Of a DNA stretch of 56,488 nucleotides, positions 1 to 10,892 are shown one piece after another (positions within the stretch are counted from its first letter, which is position 1; each line of letters begins with the position of its first letter). The translations under genes were made by a program, and so were the position numbers. The notes beneath the pieces are model-generated. The model was not told the DNA's origin. It ran no database searches and saw only the letters and a program-made list of their open reading frames with translations. The DNA comes from Phoronis australis (taxonomy: Eukaryota > Phoronida > Phoronidae). The stretch spans positions 2,953 to 59,440 of the forward strand of contig NMRA01000524.1 of NCBI GenBank assembly GCA_002633005.1, given 5' to 3'.

Positions 1-29
1 CCCCCCCCCATCCCCTAAATCCGCCACTG
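1..29. mobile_element. right end of a hAT-like MITE (cut by the window edge)
   Basis: The window opens inside a C-rich run that ends in CCGCCACTG. Read on the other strand this is CAGTGGCGGATTTAGGGG, the same kind of terminus as the complete element at 7190-7316 and the truncated copy at 10776-10892. Only the terminal inverted repeat is present. No transposase is visible. Confidence 0.45.
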
Positions 30-648
30 GCATTTGTTTTGTACAAGCTCTTGGTTTTGCTCAAAATGTGTCACATTGGGATCAAAAACACATTTGGCCC
101 ATTCGCGATATGGACTACTGCCTACGAATCCGTCGGGACAAGTACGGCCTGTAATCTTATACCCCGCTTTATTCTAAATCTCAGGCAGGCCCTCAAGAAC
201 AGACTGGAACTCAAGTTCGGCAGTGCATATCCCAGGCAGTTGCTGTCACATACCCCCAAAGTCTAACCAACGCACCGGGACTGAGCTCATTTCAGAAAAC
301 GGAGGACCGAAATAGTAACGCTAAAACAAGCTTCGTTCCTCTCGGGTCGTCATGTAAAGTGGACAAGTTACCAGCACGAGTTGCCAAGTTCTTACCAACC
401 ACCTCATTGTGTTTGACTAACCTCACCGGAATGGGCTCTTCTGGGTCGACGACCTAGAATTTATCTTGCCCACTAATCAGGGCGCGAATTCAGATTTCCA
501 CGGTACATCATGTATCGTCGCCAGCTGGCAGGAAGGCAAGTGACCTTCAAGGGAACCGGAAAAGCATAAAGCTATTTACAGGCTGGGATCGAGGACGTAG
601 TCAAGACGCTGGCAGTTATCTCTCCGCGGCGGATAGGTTGCTGTCTTT
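30..648. other. region upstream of the membrane-protein gene, no gene recognised
   Basis: A 75-codon frame at 39-266 shows no recognisable motif and is probably chance. The stretch should hold the promoter and 5' UTR of the gene at 649, but no TATA box or other core element stands out. A TAG at 634-636 is in frame with the ATG at 649, so the coding region does not continue upstream without splicing. Confidence 0.4.
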
Positions 649-1296
649 ATGGAGAACCTTTACTGCTCGTTTGCTCGTTTTATTTTCATCGTATTTTGTC
701 TTCATTCCTGCCACAACCATCTAGCAGTTCAGCTAGCCACGGCGCCAGCCGTGAAGGGAACGTCAATAGTGTTGAGTGTTCTTTCTGATACTGACATAAC
801 AATACTTTTTGACAAGCCTCAGAACCAAACTGTCATCGACCATTATGAGCTGATTTGTGTGAAGTATACTGCAGGGCACTTTCCTACGGGAGACAGAGTG
901 GTCTTAAAAGCCAACGCAACGGATAGAAACATAAGCGTTTCTTACTGGGAAACCATGACCGTGTCTGAAATCCAGTTGCTTGGGGTACTGGTTCCAGAAA
1001 CTCACTACAAGTTTTTTCTGAAGACTGTAGCGACAGGAGGGCACAACGACAGTGCAGAGGTCGAAATACCGCCAGGAATAGTGCGTACCCGTGAAACACT
1101 CGCCACACTTGATTGCTGGGATAATATACGTGCAGGGATACAGTTCACTGGACTGCTTTTGGCGATGGTTACAGTGGTGTATGTGCTAAGCCAGGTTTGT
1201 TTGGACTGGTTCTGCGATAACCGCCGTTACTATATGATTTGGACAGACTATGGAGTTATAGACCAACATGAAGGAGTTCATAAACTGCAATGTTGA
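649..1296 (+). CDS. small type I membrane protein with a fibronectin-III-like ectodomain
   Basis: A 215-residue frame opens at the first ATG after an in-frame TAG (634-636) and ends in TGA. Residues 8-26 are a hydrophobic leader (FARFIFIVFCLHSC...), likely a signal peptide. Residues about 35-147 look like one fibronectin-III fold: a strand with DITILFDKP, then HYELICVKY, then LVPETHYKFFLKTV, which is the usual 'L-x-P-x-T-x-Y' strand pattern. Four N-glycosylation sequons are present (N59, N89, N94, N133). Residues about 163-185 form a membrane span, followed by a roughly 30-residue tail rich in Tyr, Trp and Cys. It should therefore sit at the cell surface with its N-terminus outside. I do not recognise an orthologue. 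It could be the terminal exon of a longer receptor, but the leader directly after the ATG argues for a complete single-exon gene. The function is unknown. Confidence 0.6.
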   Translation: MENLYCSFARFIFIVFCLHSCHNHLAVQLATAPAVKGTSIVLSVLSDTDITILFDKPQNQTVIDHYELICVKYTAGHFPTGDRVVLKANATDRNISVSYWETMTVSEIQLLGVLVPETHYKFFLKTVATGGHNDSAEVEIPPGIVRTRETLATLDCWDNIRAGIQFTGLLLAMVTVVYVLSQVCLDWFCDNRRYYMIWTDYGVIDQHEGVHKLQC

Positions 1297-2294
1297 CCAC
1301 TATGGCGACGCCGTTTCATTTCTCGCTTCAGTTGCAATTACTTCATAGACATGCGCCAGCCTGTCTCAGTCTTAGAACGGCTTACTCGACGTTAATCACT
1401 TTATGTTCATGTATATCCAATATTACTTATGTTATAATGAAATTTAACAGTTTACATTACAGAATTGAGACAACGAAATACCCCCGAGACGCTGGCAAAC
1501 CTACATGCTATGTAGCATGTGTGCAGATGTTCTGGCTTAATTTGTGGGTCAGCGCATTAACATTGATACGATACTCATTTATTACGTCATGTATGAACTT
1601 GCACAGCTGACTACTGATACGCTACTAGTATTCATTTAGTACGTAGTAAGTAAGAAAGTAAAATGTTTTTTTAACATCAATATAATATAGGTTAACAGCA
1701 AAACATTAGGACTAGTGCTAGTGACCGATATAAATGAGAAATTGCTATGTACAAAAGAGCCAGAAGGGTTATGTACAGAAAGTATACAAACATGCATGAC
1801 TTATCAAGCATCAAAAGACAGTATTTGACAACGTAGGCACTGTTGGCATTCACAAGCTTGGCGTACATGGCGACTTAACTCATTAATATAGGTATTGAGA
1901 TCTTGGCAACATCTTATACATTCCCATGCACGCACCCGGCAGCCTAAAAAAATTTGATAGATCCTGGCTTTTTAGTGAACTTCTGTCTCGACGTTCTCTA
2001 CTTTTGTTTTAGTGATGGGGACCCGTTGCCCCCGAGCCCGAGCGCAAGCTTTTGTCTGGTTGGACAACATGCAGGCCAATTATCTACCAGACTTTATAAT
2101 TACCGACCACGTTAGACCGGCAGCCCAGAGCACTTAGCATAGGTGAACGAGGCATGCATACCGACATCTGAGCGTAGGAGCACGTAGAGTCCAACTCAGC
2201 CTATGTAAGGAAATGGCATAAAAAGAAATGGACGTCTGTCTTTGTAGTCTCTGTGTGACCCCTGGGTACCCTACAAGGAGGCAAAAATGGAGTT
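1297..2294. other. 3' flank, nothing recognised
   Basis: No exon, RNA gene or clear repeat is visible. A 106-codon frame at 1290-1610 overlaps the end of the previous gene, has low complexity and shows no domain. No exact AATAAA signal was seen just after the stop codon at 1296. Confidence 0.3.
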
Positions 2295-2725
2295 GAATTA
2301 GATATTCGAGGTACCGGCAAGAACTGATTTAAAACTGACATTAGTACCGCACTGAACACCGAATGATCCATGACAGACAAATTGCACTCTAGAATGGGTC
2401 CAGCAGAAACCAAAAAGGACCCCAAAAAATGAGGTACCTCATACATTCGAGGTGGTACCACAAAAAAACAATGCCCCATGACGGACACAGTACACTCTGG
2501 GTTGTGTCTACCACAAATCCCCCAATATGTCAACAATGGTATGCCATTTGAAATTTGAGTTAGATTAGTTATTCGAGATACCAGCTAAAACTGATTTAAA
2601 AGGAACAACAGTAATGCAGTGAACACCGGAAGACCCATGACAGACAAATTGCACTCTGGAAAGGGTTCGTCAGAAACCCCAAACGGACCCCCAAAAATGA
2701 GCTAGCTCGTTCACACTCCGGCCAA
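2295..2725. repeat. degenerate direct repeat, two long copies and a partial third
   Basis: Segments 2295-2455 and 2562-2725 align along most of their length. Shared words include ATTCGAG, AACTGATTTAAAA, GAACACCG and CATGACAGACAAATTGCACT. A shorter related piece (CCCCATGACGGACACAGTACACTCTGG-like) lies between them around 2471. This is an old tandem or duplicated element with no coding content that I can support. Confidence 0.6.
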
Positions 2726-3739
2726 CTCGCGATCAAGAACGCCAAGAAGGCGATCGAGAACCAAACTTGGCGCGAGAAGCGAAGCCAGGCAAGGTGAAAA
2801 ATTGATGAATTTTCATTGATTTTACTTCCAATGTGAAAACAGAGACATGAGTTCAAGACGAAACATATTGAGGAAGAAGGGCAGGTGAACGTTTAGGCTA
2901 GTGTCTCTTCCAATTGTTGGAGAAAACCGAGGCACCGCATGAGCCGAAGGTGATTTGTGTGTCATTTTGGCAAACTGTGGTTATTTTCGGCACCGATCAA
3001 TAAATTGACCATGAAGTGATTACACAGGGATCAACAATATTGTAGCATTTCTATAATAATATTAATCTTTTATCACACATACCTCAAAATTTGTCATACA
3101 ACAAGATATGAAATACTGCTTTACGGAAATCAACATTGCAAACCCATTTCCTACGAATTACTTTTGGAATATATTAGACTAATCACTGAATCGTGGACAA
3201 TGTATTTCGGACTGGTTGATAGTATAAAAGTCTCTCAAAGAAATCAACAAGATGAAAGCAATTTCTACAGTAATCATAGACATATATTTTCTTTTAAAAT
3301 ACTAATAGGTCAAAACAATTTTATGTAAGTACTAAGTGTTAGTATGGTCACTTAAATCTACCTAAACACCACAAAAATGCATTGGTTCTGTTTAAAGATT
3401 CGGTTGAGAATGAAACTTGAGGAAAAAGGTTCAAAACAAACCGTCAAAATAATATCACATCAGACAACTACCAACCATAAACTCTGCAAACTGAATAAAC
3501 TATGATAGTGATTTAACAACCTTCACTACTGGACTTAATAATTTCATTGTAGCAGATGAGGCCGGAGAAGCCCTCGGACAGGTTTGCAAGAATGGACGAT
3601 CTCGCCTTCTGTCACGGTCCTCGCTGGGTGTGGACGTAGAGCGAACGGCGTGGAACTGGCTGGCAGGCGATGTTGTTCTTCTTCTTTGATGAGACGTTGG
3701 CTGGATGGCAACAGCATTGTTCACTTCTTTGACGCGCAT
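2726..3739. other. intergenic, nothing recognised
   Basis: AT-rich sequence without a supported exon or clear repeat. A minus-strand frame at 3500-3739 and a plus-strand frame at 3584-3832 overlap each other near the tandem repeat that follows. Neither shows a motif. Confidence 0.3.
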
Positions 3740-4065
3740 GAGGCTGGCTTAGTGGCAACAGCTTTTATGCTTGTCCTGGTTGTCTTTATACTGCCCCGTC
3801 GGGACAGTTTGACTCATAGGAAGCCGGCTTAATGGCAACAGCAATCTTGTTTGTCCTTGGTTGTCTTTACACTGCCCCGTCGGGACAGTTGCCAGTAGAG
3901 CAGGGCCAGAACCCATGGTGCTCCTGGTATAGGCTTGTCACTGGAATTCGGCTTGATGGTTGTCTTTATAGACTACTGTCCCTTCGGAACAGTTGTTACC
4001 AGTTGAGCAGGGCCAGAACCCTTAGGTTCTCCTGGAACAGGCTTGTCACAGAAATGTGGCTTAGC
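3740..4065. repeat. irregular tandem repeat of about 80-107 bp
   Basis: The block GGCTTAGTGGCAACAGC, then GTTGTCTTTATACTGC and CGTCGGGACAGTT recurs from 3741, 3821 and about 3946. A second block, GAGCAGGGCCAGAACCC, recurs at 3898 and 4005 (107 bp apart). Unit length therefore varies. The array sits just past the 3' end of the minus-strand reverse-transcriptase remnant, where non-LTR elements often carry repeated tails, so the two probably belong together (inference). Confidence 0.6.
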
Positions 4066-4740
4066 GGTGGCGCCGTCTGCATTACGACGAGCTCGTGTAG
4101 GCTACGCCTATAGTAGGGCCTATGTTGTTCGGGAAAATCTGGGCATTGAATTCTTAGCGCCCAGTTGTGCATTCTCTGTAGTTTTTCGATGGTGGAAGAA
4201 GATTGAAATATCGATCGCATCATATTCGAACAGGGGCCTGATGAACATGAGTAGGCAGTCGCTCCTAGCGCCCCACCCTGTGCCCTTGAATCAATACTGG
4301 CCTAAGCTTGACTCTAGTTGTGGAACCTGGCGGTCACACACGCATGCGACGTGAGATCGTAACGTGAGTCTTTGATCTAGGGTTACCCTTAGAAGAGTGG
4401 CCTCTGCTTTTGGTGTGAGCCTGACACCAAATAATGAAAGACTGAACGGTCGCAGTTTGCGTTTGCGGTGGAACAGGATGACCTGTGATTTTGCAGCATT
4501 GAGTTTGATGCGCTACTGAGATAGAGCACCAGTCTTCCAGTTTTGATAATGCCCGCTGGAGGCGTGCTTGGACAACTGTCTCTTGTTTGTCACTTGTTGT
4601 AGGCGAACTGGGATATCTGGACTTTGTCCCTTGGGTGAACTGGTAGGTCGTTGACGTAGATCAAAAACAGCAACGGACTTAGGGCGGACCCCTGGGCAAT
4701 GATTTCATTCGTGACGTTTTAACTTCTTATGCCAGAGCAG
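3996..4740 (-). pseudogene. decayed non-LTR retrotransposon, reverse-transcriptase fragment
   Basis: On the minus strand, 4697 down to about 4605 reads QGSALSPLLFLIYVNDLP, which matches the fingers-palm motif of non-LTR (LINE, Jockey/CR1-like) reverse transcriptases. About 20 residues on, the catalytic 'F-A-D-D' box appears as FAY followed shortly by a stop, so the aspartate pair is lost. Further down, 4223-3996 holds IEKLQRMHNWALRI, typical of the conserved region after the RT domain (compare 'LQxxQNxAxRII' in this class). The parts lie in different frames with stops between them. The element is inactive, and no endonuclease domain is seen. Confidence 0.75.
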
Positions 4741-4776
4741 AAACCGGAGGCTGACCACCACTGAGGCTCAGTCATA

Positions 4777-4822
4777 GGCGTATTTAGGGGGGGCGTCCCC
4801 CCCCCCTTGNAAATTCGGAACA
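4777..4822. repeat. possible MITE terminus with a G/C homopolymer palindrome
   Basis: CATAGGCGTATTTAGGGGGGG is followed at once by a C10 run. The word resembles the GCGGATTTAGGGG ends of the hAT-like elements at 1-29 and 7190-7316. An ambiguous base lies at 4810, next to the C run. The assignment is weak. Confidence 0.3.
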
Positions 4823-6124
4823 CGGCTCAATCGTAACGGAACTATGGCTAAGCAAAGGCAAAGAGCCTAGTACACTCCTTGGTATTGGCTCTCCCGCGAT
4901 ATCCCAGGCGACCGGCAGTGGCGCTGCGCACTACGACTCCGTTTCCGTCATCTGCTTCACTGTGCAATGAAGAAAATTACTTCATTTTTTAAAGAAAATT
5001 GAATCTGAGTGAGATGAAAAAAACAGAAGCTGCTGGTAAGATGTGAATTTTAGTCGAAGCCTTAGTGAATCACTCAGAAACTCATAATTCTCTCTTTGTC
5101 AAACCTTAAGACGATTTCCAAAGCAATCGCGTCATTCTTAATGCCAACACAAAATAACTTGGATTTGGTATTTTGGGCAATTGAAGACTATTTTGAATAC
5201 AACAAATTTGTTACGAACTGATTGCACAAAATATAAAAATTGTAATAAACATTACAAAAAGAAGTAGGTTTCGCACGCAAACGCTGTGAACCATAAAAAG
5301 TAGGTCTCTCAGTCGTATCAAATTATGAGTGAAATTCGTGGTGGTGCAGTGGCAAGGTTTCCCCTAAAAGCACCCCTGGCGGTGCTGAGACGCGATCCAT
5401 GAGCGCTTTGCGTTGGTCTTCTGGCAACAGTTACATATGTAGTGGTTTAAAACAAAATTTGATTTGGGGGCTGGATGCGGCTTTCTATTTAAAGCACTTT
5501 TAGGAAACTTCTTTGATGAACTACGCTCTAGAAAAAAATGTAGGTTGTTACTGTATGTTTGTAATAAAGTATTTTTTAGGAAATTGCCTGCCGCATTGAG
5601 TGACTAGGACACAAAAGTTAACCACGTGTTTTTGCCTTTGGGTTTCTTTTATGCAAACGGTGTTTCTGACATACATCCAAGCTTTGACGCTGCTTGTCAA
5701 CTGTTAATGTTCACCACTTCCTGCAAGAGGGGAGGGGGTCGATATCCTGAGGGGAACCTGTGCTCGACACCGTACAGGTTTCCAGATAGCCGACGGAGTT
5801 CATCCGCTTCTGATTCATCCATTACGTGTATTTAGAAATTGTTTTCAGTCGCATAACGTAACCTATGCATTAACATTATACTTTTAACATTAAAATTTAA
5901 AAACACACTGAAACCGATTTTCTCTCACTAAGTACCGCGCTCTCAGCTCCACCACCTTGATTTCGCGTAGTCCATTTCCCATAAATTAATACAAAGTTTC
6001 TATTATGTTTTCACTGAAAACAGTTTTGAAAACTGACCCGCGCAAGCGAAATAAGTCCTCGTAATACCGGCAACCGAAGGCACATGATCAAAGCCGTTAC
6101 TCCTCCTGGGCCCGAATCTAATCT
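4823..6124. other. intergenic; possible decayed tRNA-like SINE head near 5340
   Basis: No gene is supported. Around 5340-5402 the string GGTGGTGCAGTGGCAAGG (A-box-like) is followed about 35 bases later by GAGACGCGATCC (weak B-box-like), the spacing of a tRNA-derived SINE promoter. The match is poor. The frame at 5626-5835 shows no domain. Confidence 0.3.
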
Positions 6125-6830
6125 TAGTACTCGAAACGAACGCGAAATTGTTTTTGGCCACTTTTGTACGAACCCAAGATAAGTGTTTATCAGACTGTGC
6201 TCGAATACATTATAGTTAACGCATATGAGTTTCTAGTCAAAGTTTGCTCTTGATGACCCTTACATTCGTGCTACAGACGCGAACTTTTAGCTTTAATGTT
6301 GCAAATTAGGCCTAAAAATTGTCCACGTAAGTCATTATGCACTCAAGCATAGAATAATGATAGACACTTATCTTGAATTCGCACAAAAGTAGAGTAGAAA
6401 ATGCCAAACATAATTTCGAGTAAATAGATTAGAACCTGGGCCCTTGACAGCACTCTCTTCTACTAGTTCTGAGGGTCTCAGTGTCTGTCCTCGAAATCAA
6501 AAGTCGCGATTTTTGAGACATTCTAGACTTCTGTGCAAACACCACTGGAGGTAAGTGGTCATAATCCTGCGCTTGAGTTAATTACGGTTTTTGAGAGTCC
6601 AAATTCCAAAATCTGGTAAAAACTCGAAATTTCGTGTTCACAGTCGAACCTAGACCTTCAATGCTGGATTAGACAACGGAGTCGCGTAGTAAACTACATT
6701 GTACTCAAGTACAGAACAATAGGCATTTAACTTGAGTTTGTTCTAAAGTAGAACGGAAAATATAAAACATAATTTTGATTTCGAGCACAAAGATGAAATC
6801 TCGAGCCCGGTACTCTCCCATTGCACTCAT
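6125..6830. repeat. cluster of inverted copies of one dispersed repeat
   Basis: A forward copy at about 6125-6250 carries ACTTTTGTACGAACCCAAGATAAGTG. Its reverse complement is recognisable at about 6320-6450 (CACTTATCTTGAATTCGCAC) and again at about 6690-6800 (TAACTTGAGTTTGTTC). A further forward copy lies at 13402-13640. No coding sequence is visible. Confidence 0.6.
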
Positions 6831-7189
6831 CCCATGTCAGATACTGAAACTCGTGGAGTGCCTAACTAAACCCAGCAATCCCAGTCGAGGCATATCATAT
6901 ACACTTAAGTTTCTCCAGATTAAAACGGGCTATCGCCGACCAGTATTAAACAAGTCTCCCGTTGATGTCTGTGATAACCGATGTCCGTGACACTGAGAAA
7001 TTTTTTGCCCTGATGTAGGTGTATTAGGCAGGGGGCAATAACCCCCTGCCCCCGCGGACAAAAACTGCGCGCTAACTCGGGAGAAACGAAGACAAATCTA
7101 GAAGCGCTACATATATCCAATGGGAAAACGCGGGGAAGACATTACAGAACATCATGGTGAACAGCGTGGACAGGGAAGTCATTTTGTAT

Positions 7190-7316
7190 CAGTAGCGGAT
7201 TTAAATGGGAGGGGGCATGCCCCCAAACTCTCCCAGATTCCAAATGGCAGTTCGGGGATACGGACGCGCTAATACTCTGCCCTCCCCCCTTACTAAAAAT
7301 CCTGAATCCGTCCCTG
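7190..7316. mobile_element. complete 127-bp hAT-like MITE with 5-bp target duplication
   Basis: The element starts CAGTAGCGGATTTAAATGGG and ends ATCCGTCCCTG, whose complement is CAGGGACGGAT. These imperfect terminal inverted repeats begin CAGnnnCGGAT, as in many hAT-type elements. The five bases TGTAT flank it directly on both sides (7185-7189 and 7317-7321), an exact target-site duplication. The inside is G/C-run rich and too short to encode anything. Related copies occur at 1-29 and 10776-10892. Confidence 0.75.
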
Positions 7317-7404
7317 TGTATGGAGATAGATTGAAGGGGCTCTTCATTTAGACCAAATATCATTCCACGCTCCTTAGTGTTGGAATATGAGAGATGCCTA
7401 ATTT

Positions 7405-7545
7405 GAGAGTACTACGTCCAATTCGATTTTCGTTTTTAGCCGGATGATAAACACGGCAAAATGAGGCTTTACAGTAAGTGACAATTCTGTCCGTGCAGTT
7501 AAGCGGGCAGAAGCAACACTTCTAGTAGTGTTTGCACGATGCTAC
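7405..7545. repeat. dispersed repeat, third family (copy 1)
   Basis: TCCAATTCGATTTTCGTTTTTAGCC...GCAAAATGAGGCTTTA...AGAAGCAACACTTCTAGTAGT matches 15812-15925 in order and spacing, and part of 14460-14640. No function can be read from it. Confidence 0.5.
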
Positions 7546-8000
7546 GTTTTCGCATCACTTGATGCAATATTTGAGTTGCATCACTAAGTAATTCAAAACG
7601 TACTTCGCCATGATTAGGTGGCCAAGAACAAAAATCGGTCTCTTACTTTCATAAAATCAGCCTCATACTAATACTCCTTAGTGACAGGGTTCTATTTCCC
7701 TTAGCGATCGAGACGAACACCGAAACTATCAGAAGATGCTTCCCAGCTTGTTGGCGTTAGACAATCCTAAAACTGCCTATTCGAAAATGGCACATGTACG
7801 CATTGCTTGTAACTCTATTTCAGCGAAGCAGAACCCTCTTAAAGACAGGAATATTAGGAGATCAATTGTATTCGTTTTTAGACAGATTAACAGTGATGTG
7901 CAACTTTAAGCTAAGGAAGATGTATGTTGAGTTGGACGCACGTTTAATTGTTGATCGTACCTGAATCAGTGAAAAAATCGTTGATAACAGTATGGTAGTT

Positions 8001-8245
8001 AATTACGGTAAAATCTCACAAATTTAGGACACGATATGGCCGACAAGTGAAATTTTATGTTTTCATTCTTCAATAAAAGATAAACAGCACCAAATAAACT
8101 GTTATCCCATTTAAAAGGTCTATGCTATACCTCTCTGGTACATTCAGAAATTGTGGACATTCAAAAGAATATTAGAAGCTTTTAACTGAAAAATACCAAT
8201 TTTGGCAATTATTTTTGTGTGACATTGGTCAGATTTAACGTAACA
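8001..8245 (-). mobile_element. 240-bp MITE family member
   Basis: It begins ACGGTAAAATCTCACAAATTTAGG and ends with GGTCAGATTTAACGT, the imperfect inverted complement. The middle holds the shared blocks ...CAAGTGAAATTTTATG... and CCAATTTTGGCAATTATTTTTG. At least nine other copies lie in this window. Confidence 0.6.
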
Positions 8246-9686
8246 GTCCCCAAAGTCCCTAACCTAACATAATGGCCTCAAGGAAAAAAGACAAAGTTAC
8301 CTTTGAAGGCACTAGGTTGCAGCGTTCATCTGAAAATTGGAAAATGTTGTCACTGAATTTGACAGAACACAGCTGCTTACTTTCCAAAAAAAAAAAACTG
8401 TCCAACAAAATGAAATTCTGACAAAATTGGGCAGGTGTCATCCATTTTTGGCTAGATCCTATGTGCCAAGTTTCATTAAGATCGGTCAAAGAGCTTAAAA
8501 GCAGACACAAAAACCCAATAGGGGTCTCGGCAAGCAGCACCTCAAACCCAACTGACAACCAATAACAGCAGACATGTTAGTGCTTTGGCAGAAACACATC
8601 TGCAATTCTGCAAATTGCTTTGAAAATTGTGGTGAAAGCATGCGATCACAAAGAACACATTGTCTGTGAATGCCTGGTGGCGGCCCTGCCAGTTGAGAAA
8701 ACAACACCCATGCACTCCAAGCTGTTTAATTCCTATTGTGAGCTTGTGTTTGGATTTGCCAAAAATGTTGCTCATTTTTAAAGATTGGAATTTTCATTTG
8801 TCTGACTTCTTCCAACTTGGCTACAACTCGCAAAATCTGGTGACTTCATGGGGACTTGGAATTCTTACCACATTGCCAAACAAAATCTGAGGTTGCATTT
8901 GCTAGCTACAGGTCATTCAATCTCCTATTATCTTCTCACAGTTCTCTGAACACTTGTGTGATTTCATGACTCTTAACTTTAAAACTATATCTAGAATGCG
9001 ATTTCCAAACATGAGCTACAGTAAGTCAGACAACAAGTACTTTTTCTGTTTGACTTACATTGAGATGTTACTACATACCAGTGTTTTCTGCAGACAAGCC
9101 AGGGGCATTTGTTTTTTAAATACCAGTTTGAGCATAAAAATCCAAATATACGCATGGGTATGTATTTGAAAGTGATGAATGTATATTTGTACCTATGATA
9201 CTGTAGCTGGCGTCCCAATTGAATCCAAGAGTCGATACATCTCATTGCAGATGTATGATTATTTTACTGATGATTCTGGTGTCCTTTTCAAATTAAAACT
9301 AGAAGCTTTAGAATTCAACCGTGAATTCCCCCGATGTATGATTGAGCGTATTTGCCGAAAACTTTCCTTTTTGTGCCCCTGGGCATACCTAAAGATGAGC
9401 GTGTCTGTAGAAAAATCCAGTAGTCATCTTTGCAAACTTTGGTGAACACAAGACCAAAATTGAAGACATTTAGCTTGAGTTCATACACCAGTAAAACGAG
9501 AGAAAAAATCTAAATAAGGTTAAAGATTCAGTTGAAAAATATGACTTTTGGTACAAGTTTTTTTGTCCAATATTAATCACAATGAATACACATCATTAGT
9601 TTCGTTACTTAAAAAGTTAGATGACCTGGCAAAAATAATTTTAACAAGCTCCCATATTTTCACAGCCATTCACGTCTGGTGCTTCA
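8246..9686. other. 3' flank of TMEM183, no gene recognised
   Basis: Several short frames overlap on both strands (for example 8259-8558 and 9179-9445) without domains or plausible splice structure. The words CCAAGTTTCATTAAGATCGGTC near 8466 resemble tails of dispersed invertebrate repeats. A polyadenylation signal for the minus-strand gene was not identified with confidence. Confidence 0.3.
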
Positions 9687-10293
9687 TTAAAATACTGCAT
9701 CACAATGGGACGTCCTGCCCACTGACCGTTGCATGCTCGGATACATCGGATGCCACCAGGGCAACACAACCAGTGAAGTAATGGGGTCAATGACGATCTC
9801 GTGGTTGTCACCGGCAATGCTAAACACCATCTTCAGCTTGTAATAGCGATAGGAGACTGGGCTGACAGACATAACGATCTGACTCAACTTCATACCCATA
9901 GCTGACGGAAGGTGGATATAGTTCACGCACGATGCCTGTATCACATAACAACCCGAGTCTTCATTTGCATACAAGTCACATGTCGTGTCGTTCTTACGCT
10001 TGTAAACCAGGCACGACGACCTGCTACCATCCTTTTTCAACTTGAAGTAATACTGCCACTTGTTAGTCTTCCTCATACAATGCCATGTCACTGTACACCT
10101 GAAGTCTTTGTTGGTTAACCTGTCCACTTCGAATTGAAAGGGAGCGTAGTCCTTTAACCGGCACCTAAGAGGCTTGTACAAGTAGTGCAATGCCTTCACC
10201 ACTCTGGCTTGTAAGCCGTACCTTGTGTCTAGACATCCAAGTCTGAGATCAGATGGTAAATTTGTTCTGCTGGCGCTCGATGGTGTATAGAAT
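9687..10293 (-). CDS. TMEM183: TMEM183 homologue, last coding exon
   Basis: This exon holds the C-terminal two thirds of a TMEM183-type protein. It is entered from a GATTACAG acceptor (AG at 10294-10295). Its first base completes an Arg codon split across the intron, giving ...NIYKR-FYTPSS, which parallels the human YRRHYTLDAS junction. It then reads ALHYLYKPL (human SLYHMYEPF), WQYYFKLKK, GCYVIQASCVNYIHLPSAMG (human CLLQVTTLNFIFIPIVMG) and ends VIDPITSLVVLPWWHPMYP about 20 residues before TAA. The human protein ends shortly after WWHPQYP. The hydrophobic stretch at IHLPSAMGM is the region for which the family is called transmembrane, but it is weakly hydrophobic here. The biochemical role of the family is unsettled. 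The match is from remembered human sequence, not a search. Confidence 0.88.
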
Positions 10294-10424
10294 CTGTAAT
10301 CAAGTAAATTCTGCGACTTATGTTGAAGTGACTTGCATCAGCATTCAGTCAACAATATAGCAGTGGGAAATGGATTGTATAGTTTAACAAGAGCCAGTCG
10401 GGGCAGATCAAGCGACAAAGGTTA

Positions 10425-10620
10425 TGACAAGATCTCACCAATACAACATGGCTGATGAGTGAAATCTTATTTTCTGATATTTCCAAATAAGATACGAAGA
10501 ACCAAATTAATGATTTTCAGCGTTCAAGTTCTGTTACCATAGCTACTACCCGATAATATTTTGAAAAATTCTGGGTATTTGTTACAATGTTAGAAGCTGA
10601 GGGTATGACAATTAACTGAA
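10425..10620 (-). mobile_element. 240-bp MITE family member
   Basis: AAGATCTCACCAATACAACATGGC...GTGAAATCTTATTTTC...CTACCCGATAATATTTTGAA...ATGTTAGAAGC follows the order of blocks in the copies at 8001 and 23067. Confidence 0.55.
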
Positions 10621-10775
10621 TCGCGATGCAGGAGTGACTGATTTCATTCAATATTATCATGCCAAGGCCATTTCGATTAGATTCGTAGTGTCAATTTACG
10701 GCATTAGAAGACTTACAGAATTACCACACATTTGTATCTTTTTACGAGTATTATTGAGATATTGAACAAATAAAC

Positions 10776-10892
10776 CAGGGGCGGATCCAGGATTTAGAGT
10801 TTTTTTGGGGGGGGGCAGGGGAAAGTATTAGCCAGGATTTTGCTGGTCAGACATTCGCAACCCCGAACTGCCAAATGGAATCTGGGAGAATN
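10776..10892. mobile_element. truncated hAT-like MITE
   Basis: It begins CAGGGGCGGATCCAGGATTT and runs through a G10 tract to GAACTGCCAAATGGAATCTG. That is the reverse complement of the middle of the complete element at 7190-7316. It then stops at an ambiguous base (10892) without the other terminus. Confidence 0.65.

Noticed and set aside
2201-2856. Minus-strand frames of 111 and 86 codons
   Set aside because: They follow the degenerate direct repeat at 2295-2725 and resemble each other only because of that repeat.
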